Shown: positions 16,916 to 26,756, counted from the stretch's first letter. The stretch is DNA of 40,969 nucleotides from Pseudomonadota bacterium (GCA_018241185.1 JAFEEH010000218.1:1-40969); one strand, 5' to 3'. Notes: generated by a model not told the origin, from the letters alone. Made by a program: numbers and translations.

Positions 16916-17766
16916 CCTCGCAGGTGGTCCGCGCGGCCCCCGCGCGCGCCGCGGCGGCGCACGCGCCCATGCCGTTGGCGCCGGCCCGGCCGCTGATCGG
17001 CTTCGGCGAGGTGCGCCATGCGCGACTGCGGCCGGCTGCACACGCCTTCGCCTACGCCACCTATTTCCTGATGCTGCCGATGCGCAGCCTGCGCGCTGGC
17101 GCAGCGGCCGCGGCAGCCTTGCCGCTCAACCGCCGCGGCTGGCTGTCCTTCCACGACTGCGACCACGGTGACGGACGCGGCGCCGAAGCCGGCGGCGCCC
17201 TGGCCTGGCTCGACGAGTTGCTGGCGCAGCACGGCGTCCACGACGCCACCGGCGAAGCCTGGCTGCACTGCTACCCGCGCGTGATGGGCTACACCTTCAA
17301 GCCGGTGAGCTTCTGGTACTGCCACGCCGCCGACGGCGCGCTGCGCGCCATCGTGGTGGAGGTGAACAACACCTTCGGCGAGCGGCACTGCTACCTGCTC
17401 GAGCAGCCGGTGTACGGCATGGAGCTGCACACCGCCAAACGCTTCCACGTCTCGCCCTTCTGCCGTGTCGAAGGCAGCTACCGCTTTCGCTTCTTCGTCG
17501 ACGAGCACCGCACCCGCACGGTCGCGCGCATCGACCATCACGACGACGAAGGCCTGCTGCTGCAGACCAGCGTGAGCGGCCAGCTGGTGCCGCTGACGCG
17601 CGCCACGGTGCGCCAGGCGCTGTGGCGGCACCCGGCGATGACCTTCGGCGTCATCGCGCGCATCCACTGGCAGGCCGCGCGGCTGTGGCTCAAGCGCGTG
17701 CCCTTCTTCACCAAGCCTGCGCGGCCCGAGCACTTCGTGTCGCGCGACGCCGACGCCCCGCACTGA
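16912..17766 (+). CDS. DUF1365 family protein
   Basis: The 284-aa product has core motifs of DUF1365: GEVRHARLRPAAHAFAYATYF near the N-terminus, HCYPRVMGYTFKPVSFWYCH and VVEVNNTFGERHCYLL in the middle, and KRFHVSPFCRVEGSYRFRF. It starts in a 4-nt overlap with the FAD oxidoreductase and ends 19 nt before cfa, so it is firmly in the operon. Members are linked to cyclopropane or methylated/furan fatty-acid chemistry and to singlet-oxygen response in Rhodobacter, but I know of no proven enzymatic activity. No signal peptide is seen. Confidence 0.88.
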   Translation: MTSQVVRAAPARAAAAHAPMPLAPARPLIGFGEVRHARLRPAAHAFAYATYFLMLPMRSLRAGAAAAAALPLNRRGWLSFHDCDHGDGRGAEAGGALAWLDELLAQHGVHDATGEAWLHCYPRVMGYTFKPVSFWYCHAADGALRAIVVEVNNTFGERHCYLLEQPVYGMELHTAKRFHVSPFCRVEGSYRFRFFVDEHRTRTVARIDHHDDEGLLLQTSVSGQLVPLTRATVRQALWRHPAMTFGVIARIHWQAARLWLKRVPFFTKPARPEHFVSRDADAPH

Positions 17767-17785
17767 CGCCCGTGCGCCCCACGCC

Positions 17786-19027
17786 ATGACCCTGTCCACC
17801 ACCGCCCCCCACTTCGCGCTGCCCCAGGACGCACCGCGCGCCGCCCGCACCGTGCTGGGCCTGCTGCAGCGCCTGGCGCACGGCTCGCTTTCGGTGCAAC
17901 TGCCCGACGGCCAGGTGCAGCACTTCGGCGCCGCGCCCGGCGCCCGGCCCACCGCGTCGATGACGCTGCGCAACTGGAACGTGTGCGCGGCCGCACTGAA
18001 GTCCGGCGACATCGGTTTCGCCGAGAGCTACATCGCCGGCGACTGGAGCACGCCCGACCTGCCGGCGCTGCTGGAGCTGTTCATCGCCAACCGGCGCGCC
18101 GTCGAGGACGTGGTGTACGGCAACTGGCTGGGTCGCCTGGCCTACCGCGTGCGCCACCTCCTGCAGCGCAACAGCAAGGCCGGCAGCGCGCGCAACATCC
18201 AGGCGCACTACGACCTGGGCAACGCCTTCTACCGCCTGTGGCTGGACGAGACGATGAACTACTCGTCGGCCCTCTTCGGCGACGACCGCGACCAGCCGAT
18301 GGCGCAGGCTCAGCGCGCGAAAGTATGGCGAGCGCTCCACCTGGCGGGTGTGCGCCCCGGCGACCGGGTGCTGGAGATCGGCTGCGGCTGGGGCGCCCTG
18401 GCAGAAATGGCGACCACGGAATTCGGCGCCAGCGTGACCGGCGTGACGCTCTCGCACGAGCAGCTCGCCTTCGCCCGCGGCCGGCTCGCGGGGCTGGGCA
18501 TCGGCCCGGAGCGCGCCGACCTGCGCCTGCAGGACTACCGGGACATCGCCCTGCCGGCGGGCGATGCCGGCTACGACGCCGTCTGCTCCATCGAGATGGT
18601 CGAGGCCGTCGGCCGCGAGTACTGGCCGACCTACTTCGGCGCTGTGGCCCGCCTGCTCAAGCCGGGCGGTCGTGCGTGCATCCAGAGCATCGTGATCGAC
18701 GACGCGCTGTGGCCGCGCTACATCCGCTCGACCGACTTCATCCAGCAGTACATCTTCCCCGGCGGCTGCCTGCCCTGCCCGTCGCAGCTCAAGGCCCAGG
18801 CCGAAGCCGCGGGGCTGACGCTGGTGGACGAATTCGCCTTCGGCGCCGACTACGCCGAGACGCTGCGCCGCTGGCGCGAACGCTTCCTGGCCGAGCGCCA
18901 GGCCGTGCTGCAACTGGGTTTCGACGAAAGGTTCATGCGCATATGGGAGTTCTACCTCGCGTACTGCGAAGCGGCCTTCACGCAGGCCAACATCGACGTG
19001 GTGCAGTACACGCTACAAAAACGATAG
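17786..19027 (+). CDS. cfa: Cyclopropane-fatty-acyl-phospholipid synthase family methyltransferase
   Basis: This 413-aa SAM-dependent methyltransferase of the CFA/mycolic-acid-synthase family shows HYDLGNAFYRLWLDETMNYSSALF, the SAM-binding motif VLEIGCGWGALAEMA, GVTLSHEQLAFA and QYIFPGGCLP. It would transfer a methylene or methyl group to unsaturated acyl chains in membrane phospholipid. Within this operon, and with an FAD oxidoreductase alongside, it could be a specialised paralog making methylated or furan-type acyl chains rather than the housekeeping Cfa; the sequence alone does not decide. Its last codons and TAG stop (19025-19027) lie inside repeat copy C. Confidence 0.88.
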   Translation: MTLSTTAPHFALPQDAPRAARTVLGLLQRLAHGSLSVQLPDGQVQHFGAAPGARPTASMTLRNWNVCAAALKSGDIGFAESYIAGDWSTPDLPALLELFIANRRAVEDVVYGNWLGRLAYRVRHLLQRNSKAGSARNIQAHYDLGNAFYRLWLDETMNYSSALFGDDRDQPMAQAQRAKVWRALHLAGVRPGDRVLEIGCGWGALAEMATTEFGASVTGVTLSHEQLAFARGRLAGLGIGPERADLRLQDYRDIALPAGDAGYDAVCSIEMVEAVGREYWPTYFGAVARLLKPGGRACIQSIVIDDALWPRYIRSTDFIQQYIFPGGCLPCPSQLKAQAEAAGLTLVDEFAFGADYAETLRRWRERFLAERQAVLQLGFDERFMRIWEFYLAYCEAAFTQANIDVVQYTLQKR

Positions 19028-19073
19028 CTATCTGCGCAGGACTGGCGGGCGCTGCAGCCCTTTTCGGCTTGAA
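19012..19073 (+). repeat. Dispersed repeat copy C, bridging two genes
   Basis: The head GCTA-N9-TAGC (19012-19028) contains the cfa stop. A GGACTGGCGGGCGCTGCAG arm and the tail CTTTTCGGCTTGAA follow, ending 4 nt before the ATG at 19078 of the chalcone-isomerase-like gene. Read in that gene's frame it encodes IAICAGLAGAAALFGL, a signal-peptide-like hydrophobic stretch. Confidence 0.8.
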
Positions 19074-19077
19074 TTCG

Positions 19078-19569
19078 ATGGCCCAGGCCTCGGCCCAGCC
19101 GACGCCGGTGCTCGCCACGGCCCTGCCCGACGCACGGCCCGCCGGCAGCACGCGGCTGCGGGTGTGGGGCCTGGACATCTACGACGCCAGCCTGTGGGTC
19201 GCGCCGGGCTTTCGCGCCGACGCCTGGGCGCAGGGGCGCTTCGCGCTCGAGCTGCACTACCTGCGCAGCTTCGACGGCGACGACATCGCGCGCCGCTCGC
19301 TGGACGAGATGCGCCGGCAGGGGCCGGTGAGCGACGCGCAGGCCCAGGCTTGGCTGGCCGCAATGCGCGCCGCCTTCCCCGACGTGAAGAAGGGGGACAG
19401 GATCACCGGCGTGCACGAGCCCGGCGTCGGCGTGCGCTTCTTCTACAACGGCGAGCCCCGGCCACCGGTGCGCGACCCCGTGTTCGCGCAGCGCTTTTTC
19501 GCCATCTGGCTGGACGCGCGCACCTCGGAGCCGGCGCTGCGCGAGGCGCTGCTCGCCCCCGCGCGCTGA
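19078..19569 (+). CDS. Chalcone-isomerase-like protein
   Basis: The mature part (LRVWGLDIYDASLWVAPGF ... YLRSFDGDDIARRSLDEM ... GVRFFYNGEP) fits the bacterial chalcone-isomerase-like family found with Cfa/DUF1365 genes; these are usually periplasmic. From ATG 19078 the protein is 163 aa and has no signal peptide. In the same frame the ORF runs upstream through repeat C to an ATG at 18943. That 208-aa version has a basic leader, a hydrophobic core translated from the repeat and an AQASA-Q cleavage-like site, but overlaps cfa by 85 nt. No good ribosome site precedes 19078. The catalytic role is unknown; fold assignment is from sequence pattern only. Confidence 0.78.
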   Translation: MAQASAQPTPVLATALPDARPAGSTRLRVWGLDIYDASLWVAPGFRADAWAQGRFALELHYLRSFDGDDIARRSLDEMRRQGPVSDAQAQAWLAAMRAAFPDVKKGDRITGVHEPGVGVRFFYNGEPRPPVRDPVFAQRFFAIWLDARTSEPALREALLAPAR

Positions 19570-19571
19570 CC

Positions 19572-20891
19572 ATGCCGCCCGAGCTGCCATCGCCGTCGCG
19601 CACCTTCGGTCCGTCCGAAGGCCTGCGCTACGGCCTGCTCGGCCTGCCGCTGGCCTTCGTCGCACTGCCGCTGTACGTGCAGCTGCCGCACCACTATGCC
19701 GCGAGCTTCGGCGTGCCGCTGGCGGCGCTCGGCGCGGTGCTGCTGGGCGCGCGACTGCTCGACGCGGTCGTCGACCCGCTGCTGGGCCGGCTGTGCGACG
19801 GGCTGTTCCGACGCTCCGCGCAGGCCGTGCTCGCCGGCGGTGCCGTCGCCGCCATGCTGCTGGCGGCCGGCTTCGCGGGCCTGTTCTTTCCGCAGGCGCT
19901 GGTCGATCCTGCGCGCACCGGCGCGCTGCTCGTGCTGGCGGCCGCGCTGCTGACGCTCAGCTACCTGGGCTACAGCCTCCTGTCGATCGCGCACCAGAGC
20001 TGGGGCGCGCTGCTGGGCGGCGATGCGGCCATGCGCAGCCGCGTCGTCGGCTGGCGAGAAGGCCTGGGCCTGGTCGGCGTGGTGCTGGCCTCGGTCCTGC
20101 CCGGCCTGGCGGGGCTGCCGGCGATGGTGGGCTTCTTCGTGCTGGCCCTGGGCACGGGCTGGCTGGCCTGGACGCGTGCGCCGCGCCCTGCCTCGAACAC
20201 CGTGGCCCCGGCCACCGACGCCGCGATGCTGTGGCTGCCGCTGCGCCGGCCGGCCTTCCGTCGCCTGCTCGGCGTCTTCGTGCTCAACGGCATCGCCAGC
20301 GCAGTGCCAGCGACGCTGGTGCTGTTCTTCGTGCAGGACCGGCTGCAGGCGCCGCCCGCCATGGAGCCGGCCTTCCTCGGCAGCTACTTCGTTTGCGCCG
20401 CGGCCTCGATCCCGCTGTGGCTGCGCCTCGCGCCGCGCTTCGGGCTGGCACGCACCTGGCTGGTCGGCATGGCGCTGTCGGTGGCCGTGTTCGCGTGGAC
20501 CGCGGCACTCGGTGCCGGCGACGCGATTCCCTTCCTCGCCGTGTGCGTTCTGTCGGGCATCGCGCTGGGCACTGACCTCGTCCTGCCGGGCGCCCTGCTG
20601 GCCGGCCAGATCGCCGAGGCGGCCGACCAGCCGCGCGCCGGCGCGTACTTCGGCTGGTGGAACTTCGCCACCAAGCTCAACCTGGCCCTGGCCGCCGGGC
20701 TGGCGCTCCCGCTGCTGGGCGCGGCCGGCTACACGCCCGGCACCCGCGACGTCGAGGGCCTGCGGGCACTCGGCTGGGCGTATGCGGTGCTTCCCTGCCT
20801 GCTCAAGCTCCTCGCCGCCGGCGCCCTGTGGGCGCTGGTGATCCGGCCGCGCGCGGCCTCGTCCTTGTCACCCCTGGCCGATCCTCCATGA
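19572..20891 (+). CDS. MFS/GPH-type membrane transporter
   Basis: This 439-aa polytopic inner-membrane protein has about 12 hydrophobic segments. The N-terminal part contains GARLLDAVVDPLLGRLCDG, the DAxxDPxxGxxxD pattern typical of the glycoside-pentoside-hexuronide:cation symporter (MelB-like) branch. The start lies 2 nt after the preceding stop, and the stop overlaps the next start (ATGA). GPH-type carriers recur in DUF1365/Cfa clusters, where a sugar substrate seems unlikely; transport or flipping of a lipid-related compound is a guess. The ATG at 19572 gives a short soluble lead before TM1. Confidence 0.85.
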   Translation: MPPELPSPSRTFGPSEGLRYGLLGLPLAFVALPLYVQLPHHYAASFGVPLAALGAVLLGARLLDAVVDPLLGRLCDGLFRRSAQAVLAGGAVAAMLLAAGFAGLFFPQALVDPARTGALLVLAAALLTLSYLGYSLLSIAHQSWGALLGGDAAMRSRVVGWREGLGLVGVVLASVLPGLAGLPAMVGFFVLALGTGWLAWTRAPRPASNTVAPATDAAMLWLPLRRPAFRRLLGVFVLNGIASAVPATLVLFFVQDRLQAPPAMEPAFLGSYFVCAAASIPLWLRLAPRFGLARTWLVGMALSVAVFAWTAALGAGDAIPFLAVCVLSGIALGTDLVLPGALLAGQIAEAADQPRAGAYFGWWNFATKLNLALAAGLALPLLGAAGYTPGTRDVEGLRALGWAYAVLPCLLKLLAAGALWALVIRPRAASSLSPLADPP

Positions 20892-21442
20892 CCTCCTCGC
20901 CCTCCCGCCGCCGCCTGCTCGGCCTGGCCCTCGCCGTCGGCGCCGTTGCCGCCGGACTCGCCGGCTGTGCCAGCCCCACGCCGGCCGACTACGCGAACGA
21001 GAAGCCGGTGCTCTCGCTGCGTGACTACTTCAACGGCCGCGTCGAGGCCCATGGCATGTTCCAGGACCGCGCAGGCAAGGTCGTCAAGCGCTTCGACGTG
21101 GTGATGGACTGCCGCTGGAACGGCGACGAGGGCACGCTCGACGAACGCTTCACCTACAGCGACGGCAGCACCCAGCGCCGCGTGTGGACCTTGCGCGCCC
21201 TGCCCGGCGGCCGCTTCACCGGCACCGCGCCCGACGTGGTCGGCACCGCGCAGGGCGAACAGCGCGGCAACGTCTTCCAGTGGAACTACACGCTGCGCCA
21301 ACCGGTGGGCGAGCGCACCTTCGACGTGCAGATGGATGACTGGATGTACCTCATGAACGAGCGCGTGATGCTCAACCGCGCGCACATGAGCAAGTTCGGC
21401 GTCGAGGTCGGGCAGGTCACGCTCACCTTCATCAAGCGCTGA
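20888..21442 (+). CDS. DUF3833 lipoprotein
   Basis: The 184-aa product has a twin-Arg-like basic start (SRRRLLGLALAVG) and lipobox LAGC at about residue 27-30. The mature domain (SLRDYFNGRVEAHGMFQDR ... VMDCRWNGDEGTLDERFTYSDG ... DDWMYLMNERVMLNRAHMSKFG) is the DUF3833 pattern. It overlaps the MFS stop by 4 nt and precedes the SDR by 12 nt. DUF3833 proteins are a constant part of the Cfa/DUF1365 operon. They look lipocalin-like (small beta-rich lipoproteins), which would suit handling a modified acyl chain at the envelope; this is inference. Confidence 0.85.
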   Translation: MTSSPSRRRLLGLALAVGAVAAGLAGCASPTPADYANEKPVLSLRDYFNGRVEAHGMFQDRAGKVVKRFDVVMDCRWNGDEGTLDERFTYSDGSTQRRVWTLRALPGGRFTGTAPDVVGTAQGEQRGNVFQWNYTLRQPVGERTFDVQMDDWMYLMNERVMLNRAHMSKFGVEVGQVTLTFIKR

Positions 21443-21454
21443 AGGCGAGTGCGC

Positions 21455-22264
21455 ATGCCCTGGTTCGCCCCCCTCAACCCGCCGCTGGCCGACTGGCGCG
21501 GCAAGACGGCCTGGATCGTCGGCGCCTCCTCGGGCATCGGCCTGGCAGTGGCGACCGCGCTGGCCGCGCGCGGCGCTCGCGTGGCGGTGTCGGCACGCAA
21601 GCGCGAGGCGCTCGATGCGCTGGCCGGGCGCCACCGCGTGGCGGAGGGCGAACCGACGCGCATCGTGGTCGCACCGCTGGACGTCACCGATGCGGATGCG
21701 GTGCAGACGGTGCACGCCGGACTGCGCGAAACCTTTGCCGGAACACCGGACTTCGTGCTCCTGTGCGCGGGCACCTACGCGCCGCTGCGGGCCGACGCCT
21801 TCGACCTGGACACGATGCGCCGCCACCAGGAGGTGAACTACGTCGGTGCGCTGAACGTGCTGGCCGCCGTGCTGCCTGCGCAGCTCGCGCGCGGCAGCGG
21901 CCATGTCTCGCTGGTGGCCAGCGTGGCGGGCTTTCGCGGCCTGCCCAAGAGCCTGGCCTACGGACCCACGAAGGCCGCGCTGACCAACCTGGCCGAGGTG
22001 CTGTACGCCGACCTGCACGCGCGCGGCCTGGGCGTCAGCGTGGTGCAGCCGGGCTTCGTCGAGACGCCGCTGACGGCGCAGAACGACTTCGAGATGCCGG
22101 CGCTGGTGTCGCCTGCGCAGGCGGCCGACGCCATGCTGGCCGGCTGGGCGCGCGGCGCCTTCGAGATCGACTTCCCACGCCGGTTCACGGCCTGGATGAA
22201 GCTGCTGCGCGTGCTGCCCTACCGCTGGTACTTCGCGGCGGTGCATCGCTTCACGGGGCTGTGA
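21455..22264 (+). CDS. Short-chain dehydrogenase/reductase
   Basis: This is a classical SDR of 269 aa. The nucleotide-binding motif is IVGASSGIGLAVA (an A in place of the first TG pair), with LLCAGTY (NNAG equivalent), catalytic Ser in LVASVAG and YGPTK as the YxxxK pair. ATG 21455 is 9 nt from AAGG; GTG 21449 is an alternative adding two residues. As the last gene of the lipid operon it probably reduces or oxidises a hydroxy/keto intermediate with NAD(P)H. It is followed directly by repeat D and a terminator that serves the convergent GST gene. Confidence 0.85.
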   Translation: MPWFAPLNPPLADWRGKTAWIVGASSGIGLAVATALAARGARVAVSARKREALDALAGRHRVAEGEPTRIVVAPLDVTDADAVQTVHAGLRETFAGTPDFVLLCAGTYAPLRADAFDLDTMRRHQEVNYVGALNVLAAVLPAQLARGSGHVSLVASVAGFRGLPKSLAYGPTKAALTNLAEVLYADLHARGLGVSVVQPGFVETPLTAQNDFEMPALVSPAQAADAMLAGWARGAFEIDFPRRFTAWMKLLRVLPYRWYFAAVHRFTGL

Positions 22265-22328
22265 TGCTATCGAATCGATAGCTGTTTGCGCAGACAGGGC
22301 GGGCGCTGCAGGCCAATTTGGCTTGAAA
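22265..22328 (+). repeat. Dispersed repeat copy D
   Basis: GCTATC-gaat-CGATAGC head, GCGCAGACAGGGCGGGCGC second arm and tail GGCCAATTTGGCTTGAAA, beginning 1 nt after the SDR stop. The A-run of its tail provides the U-tract of the GST terminator on the minus strand. The minus-strand reading is open (FKPNWPAAPALSA). Confidence 0.85.
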
Positions 22329-22354
22329 AGAACAAAGGCGCCCGCAGGCGCCTT
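22323..22354 (-). terminator. Rho-independent terminator of the GST gene
   Basis: An 8-bp perfect stem AAGGCGCC/GGCGCCTT with a 4-nt loop (22335-22354) is followed on the minus strand by TGTTCTTTTC. On the plus strand the T-run is only two bases, so it mainly serves the minus-strand gene. Confidence 0.75.
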
Positions 22355-22376
22355 CGTGGCTCGGGGAGCCGCCGGC

Positions 22377-22991
22377 TCAGGCGGGCCGCGTGTCGGCGAA
22401 GCTCGGGCGCTGCAGCAGCTTGTCGTGCAGGCGATCGAGGGCGGGGTATTCACCGCGCCAGTCGATCTCGGGGAAGCGAAAAGCGATCCAGCCCAGCGCG
22501 CAGCCCACGGCGATGTCGGACAGGCTCAGGTGAATGCCGCTGCAGAAAGGTTTGTCGCCCAGGCCCTTGGCCATGGCGGCGATGCCAGCTTCGACCTTGC
22601 CACGCTGGCGATCCATCCAGGCCTGACTGCGCTCGCCGTCGGCGCGCTTGGTCCAGGTGGCTTCCATGCGCCACAGCACGCCGGCGTCCATCACGCCGTC
22701 GGCCAGCGCTTCCCAGGTCTTGACCTCGGCGCGCTCGCGGCCCGAGGCAGGGATGAGCTTGCCCACGGGCGACAGGGTGTCGAGGTACTCGACGATCACG
22801 CGCGAGTCGAACATCGCCTCGCTGCCGTCCATGATGAGGCAGGGCACCTTGCCCAGCGGGTTGGAGGTGCCGATGGTGGTCTCGTCGGACCACACGTCCT
22901 CCTGCACGAACTGGTAGTCCAGCCGCTTCTCGGCCATGACCACGCGCACCTTGCGCACGTAGGGGCTGGCGGTCGATCCGATCAGTTTCAT
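22377..22991 (-). CDS. Glutathione S-transferase family protein
   Basis: The 204-aa protein has an N-terminal thioredoxin-like GST domain (MKLIGSTASPYVRKVRVVMAEKRLDYQFV, cis-Pro in GKVPCLIMDG, then DSRVIVEYLD) and an all-helical C-terminal domain with the conserved SLSDIAVGCALGWI. The active-site Ser is probably in the STASPY segment. It resembles the YibF/GstB-like bacterial group. It stands alone: convergent to the SDR and divergent from purB. Detoxification or stress function is likely; the substrate is unknown. Confidence 0.88.
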   Translation of the reverse strand: MKLIGSTASPYVRKVRVVMAEKRLDYQFVQEDVWSDETTIGTSNPLGKVPCLIMDGSEAMFDSRVIVEYLDTLSPVGKLIPASGRERAEVKTWEALADGVMDAGVLWRMEATWTKRADGERSQAWMDRQRGKVEAGIAAMAKGLGDKPFCSGIHLSLSDIAVGCALGWIAFRFPEIDWRGEYPALDRLHDKLLQRPSFADTRPA

Positions 22992-23114
22992 TGCGGGCGG
23001 GTCCCTCGGAATTTGGTTCTTGGCGCCCCCGGGGCCGGGTCTCCAGCCCGCCCCCCGGGGTCAAGGCGAGAGGCTGGACGCCGGATCGCCTTGGGAGTAG
23101 CGCTTTGATTCTAG

Positions 23115-25173
<2,059 letters not shown>

Positions 25174-25195
25174 CCTTCTTCATCGAGCCGATTCC

Positions 25196-25756
25196 ATGGC
25201 CCTCAAATCCACCATCTTCAAGGCCAACGTGGCCGTGGCCGACATCGACCACGGCTACTACGCCGACCACGCGCTGACCCTGGCGCGCCACCCCAGCGAG
25301 ACCGACGAGCGGATGATGATCCGCCTCGTGGCACTGGCACTCAACGCCCATCAGCTGCAGGACACCTGCGGCGGCGACGGCACGCTGGCCTTCGGCGCGG
25401 GGCTGTCCGACCCCGACGAGCCCGATGTGTGGCTGCGCGACTTCACCGGTCGCGCGCGCTTGTGGATCGAGGTCGGCCAGCCCGAGGACAAGCCCGTCAT
25501 CAAGGCCTGCGGCAAGGCCGACCAGGTGATTGTGTATGCCTTCGCCCACTCGGCCGACATCTGGTGGCGCGGCATGGAGACCAAGCTGTCGCGGCCGCAG
25601 AACCTGCAGGTCTGGCGCATCCCGACGGCCGCCTCGCAGCAGCTCTCGACGCTGGCCCAGCGCAGCATGCAACTGCAGGCCACGGTGCAGGAAGGCGCGC
25701 TGATGCTCGGCGACGGCAGCAACACGGTCGACATCGAGCCGCTGCGCTGGAAGTAG
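25196..25756 (+). CDS. yaeQ: YaeQ family protein
   Basis: The 186-aa protein starts MALKSTIFKANVAVADIDHGYY and includes HPSETDERMMIRLVALALNA, LWIEVGQPEDKPVIKACGKADQVIVYAF and WWRG, all diagnostic of YaeQ. YaeQ has a PD-(D/E)XK nuclease-like fold, and the conserved E..D....K region (ETDERMM ... WIEVGQP) matches it. E. coli YaeQ was reported as a multicopy suppressor of rfaH loss; its function is unclear. It is 22 nt downstream of the DUF1566 gene and convergent with the DUF2007 gene. Confidence 0.92.
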   Translation: MALKSTIFKANVAVADIDHGYYADHALTLARHPSETDERMMIRLVALALNAHQLQDTCGGDGTLAFGAGLSDPDEPDVWLRDFTGRARLWIEVGQPEDKPVIKACGKADQVIVYAFAHSADIWWRGMETKLSRPQNLQVWRIPTAASQQLSTLAQRSMQLQATVQEGALMLGDGSNTVDIEPLRWK

Positions 25757-25765
25757 CGACGGCGC

Positions 25766-26071
25766 TCAGGCCCCCGGCATCGCCGCCCCGCACTGCCAGC
25801 AGCGCTCGAAGCCGCCTTCGACGAATTCGCCGCACACGCAGTGCCACTGGCGCTGCGGCGGGTGCTGCAGCGCATGCAGCAGCCGGCGCGCACGCTCGAG
25901 CTGCGCGTCGTCGTCGATCCAGATCTCGGGCAGGCACTGGTCCGGCGGCAGCTGGCCGGCCACGGCGCACAGGAACTCGCGCTGCACCGAGGCACCCACG
26001 CCCTCGCTGCGCAGCACGTCGGCCCACAGCGTCGCGATCGCCAGGTTGGGGGCTTGGGCGAGGCGGCGCAT
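25766..26071 (-). CDS. DUF2007-type protein with C-terminal zinc ribbon
   Basis: The 101-aa protein begins MRRLAQAPNLAIATLWADVLRSEG, the DUF2007 'putative signal-transducing protein' pattern (a PII-like small alpha/beta domain). It ends with WHCVCGEF ... CWQCGAAM, a four-Cys ribbon likely to bind zinc. It is 14 nt downstream of the DUF3717 gene and so co-transcribed. No experimental role is known to me. Confidence 0.8.
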   Translation of the reverse strand: MRRLAQAPNLAIATLWADVLRSEGVGASVQREFLCAVAGQLPPDQCLPEIWIDDDAQLERARRLLHALQHPPQRQWHCVCGEFVEGGFERCWQCGAAMPGA

Positions 26072-26085
26072 GCGGTGGCGCTTGT

Positions 26086-26547
26086 TCAGGCGGGTGGCGC
26101 GTCGGGATCGGCGCCGGGGCTGGGGTCGGCCGGCGCGGCATCGGCCTCGCGGGCCCGCTCGGCGTAGCGGTTGAAGCGCCAGGCCGTGTCTTCCATCGTG
26201 ATGCGGCGCCAGGTCTGGCGCTTTTCGGCGGGCGTCATGGCGGGCCAGTGTTGCACCTCGTCGAAGCTGCGTCCACAGCCCTTGCACTCGTCGTCGCCCT
26301 GGCTGGTGGAGCAGATGGCGATGCAGGGCGTGTCGGGCGTGGTCTCGTACCAGCCGAGCCAGGCGGCCCAGGCCTTGGCGGGGAAGCCGACCTCGTCGAC
26401 CTCGTCCTCGCGGTAGAACACCATGAGCGCGTACACCTCGGCCAGCGCCCGCACCTCGGGCGCGAGCGTGACGCCGTCGGGCGAGGGTTTCTTCTCGCGC
26501 CAGAAGTTGATGGCGGCCTCGATGTCGGTGATGTGGATGGCGGCCAT
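26086..26547 (-). CDS. DUF3717-DUF1289 fusion protein
   Basis: The 153-aa protein has MAAIHITDIEAAINFWREKKP and an ALAEVYALMVFYRED segment (DUF3717, restricted largely to Burkholderiales). This is followed by TPCIAICSTSQGDDECKGCGRSFDEVQHW, a DUF1289 module whose four cysteines may hold an Fe-S cluster or zinc. The tail is Pro/Asp/Ala rich. I choose ATG 26547 because family members start MAAIHITD; ATG 26553 adds two residues. Function unknown. Confidence 0.8.
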   Translation of the reverse strand: MAAIHITDIEAAINFWREKKPSPDGVTLAPEVRALAEVYALMVFYREDEVDEVGFPAKAWAAWLGWYETTPDTPCIAICSTSQGDDECKGCGRSFDEVQHWPAMTPAEKRQTWRRITMEDTAWRFNRYAERAREADAAPADPSPGADPDAPPA

Positions 26548-26642
26548 GGGCAAGCGTGTCTCTCGGCGGGCCGGGGATGATAGTGCGCGGTCCGCGAGGC
26601 GGATGTCGGACCAATGCCCCGCGGATGCCCAAGGGAATGGTC

Positions 26643-26705
26643 GCTATCAAAACAGTAGCTGGCCGCGCAGTAACGGCGGCCGTTTCGGGGCCATTCTTCT
26701 TGAAA
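26643..26705 (+). repeat. Dispersed repeat copy E (degenerate)
   Basis: GCTATCAAAACAGTAGC keeps the exact GCTA-N9-TAGC head. The second arm (GCGCAGTAACGGCGGCCGT) and tail (GGCCATTCTTCTTGAAA) have drifted. It sits in the 477-base gap between the DUF3717 gene and terC, just upstream of the terC promoter. The rest of this gap is promoter and riboswitch. Confidence 0.7.
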
Positions 26706-26721
26706 GACCGCGTTGCCGAGG

Positions 26722-26751
26722 TTGTCAGAACCGAAAGGCGGGTGCTCTAAT
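26722..26751 (+). promoter_or_regulatory. Sigma-70 promoter of the manganese riboswitch operon
   Basis: TTGTCA (26722-26727) and TCTAAT (26746-26751) are separated by 18 nt; each differs from consensus at one base. Predicted transcription starts near 26758, exactly at the 5' end of the riboswitch. Confidence 0.65.
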
Positions 26752-26756
26752 CGCGC

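Noticed and set aside
23023-23063. Rho-independent terminator in the GC-rich inverted repeats between GST and purB
   Set aside because: No U-tract on either strand, and the two genes diverge here, so no terminator is needed.
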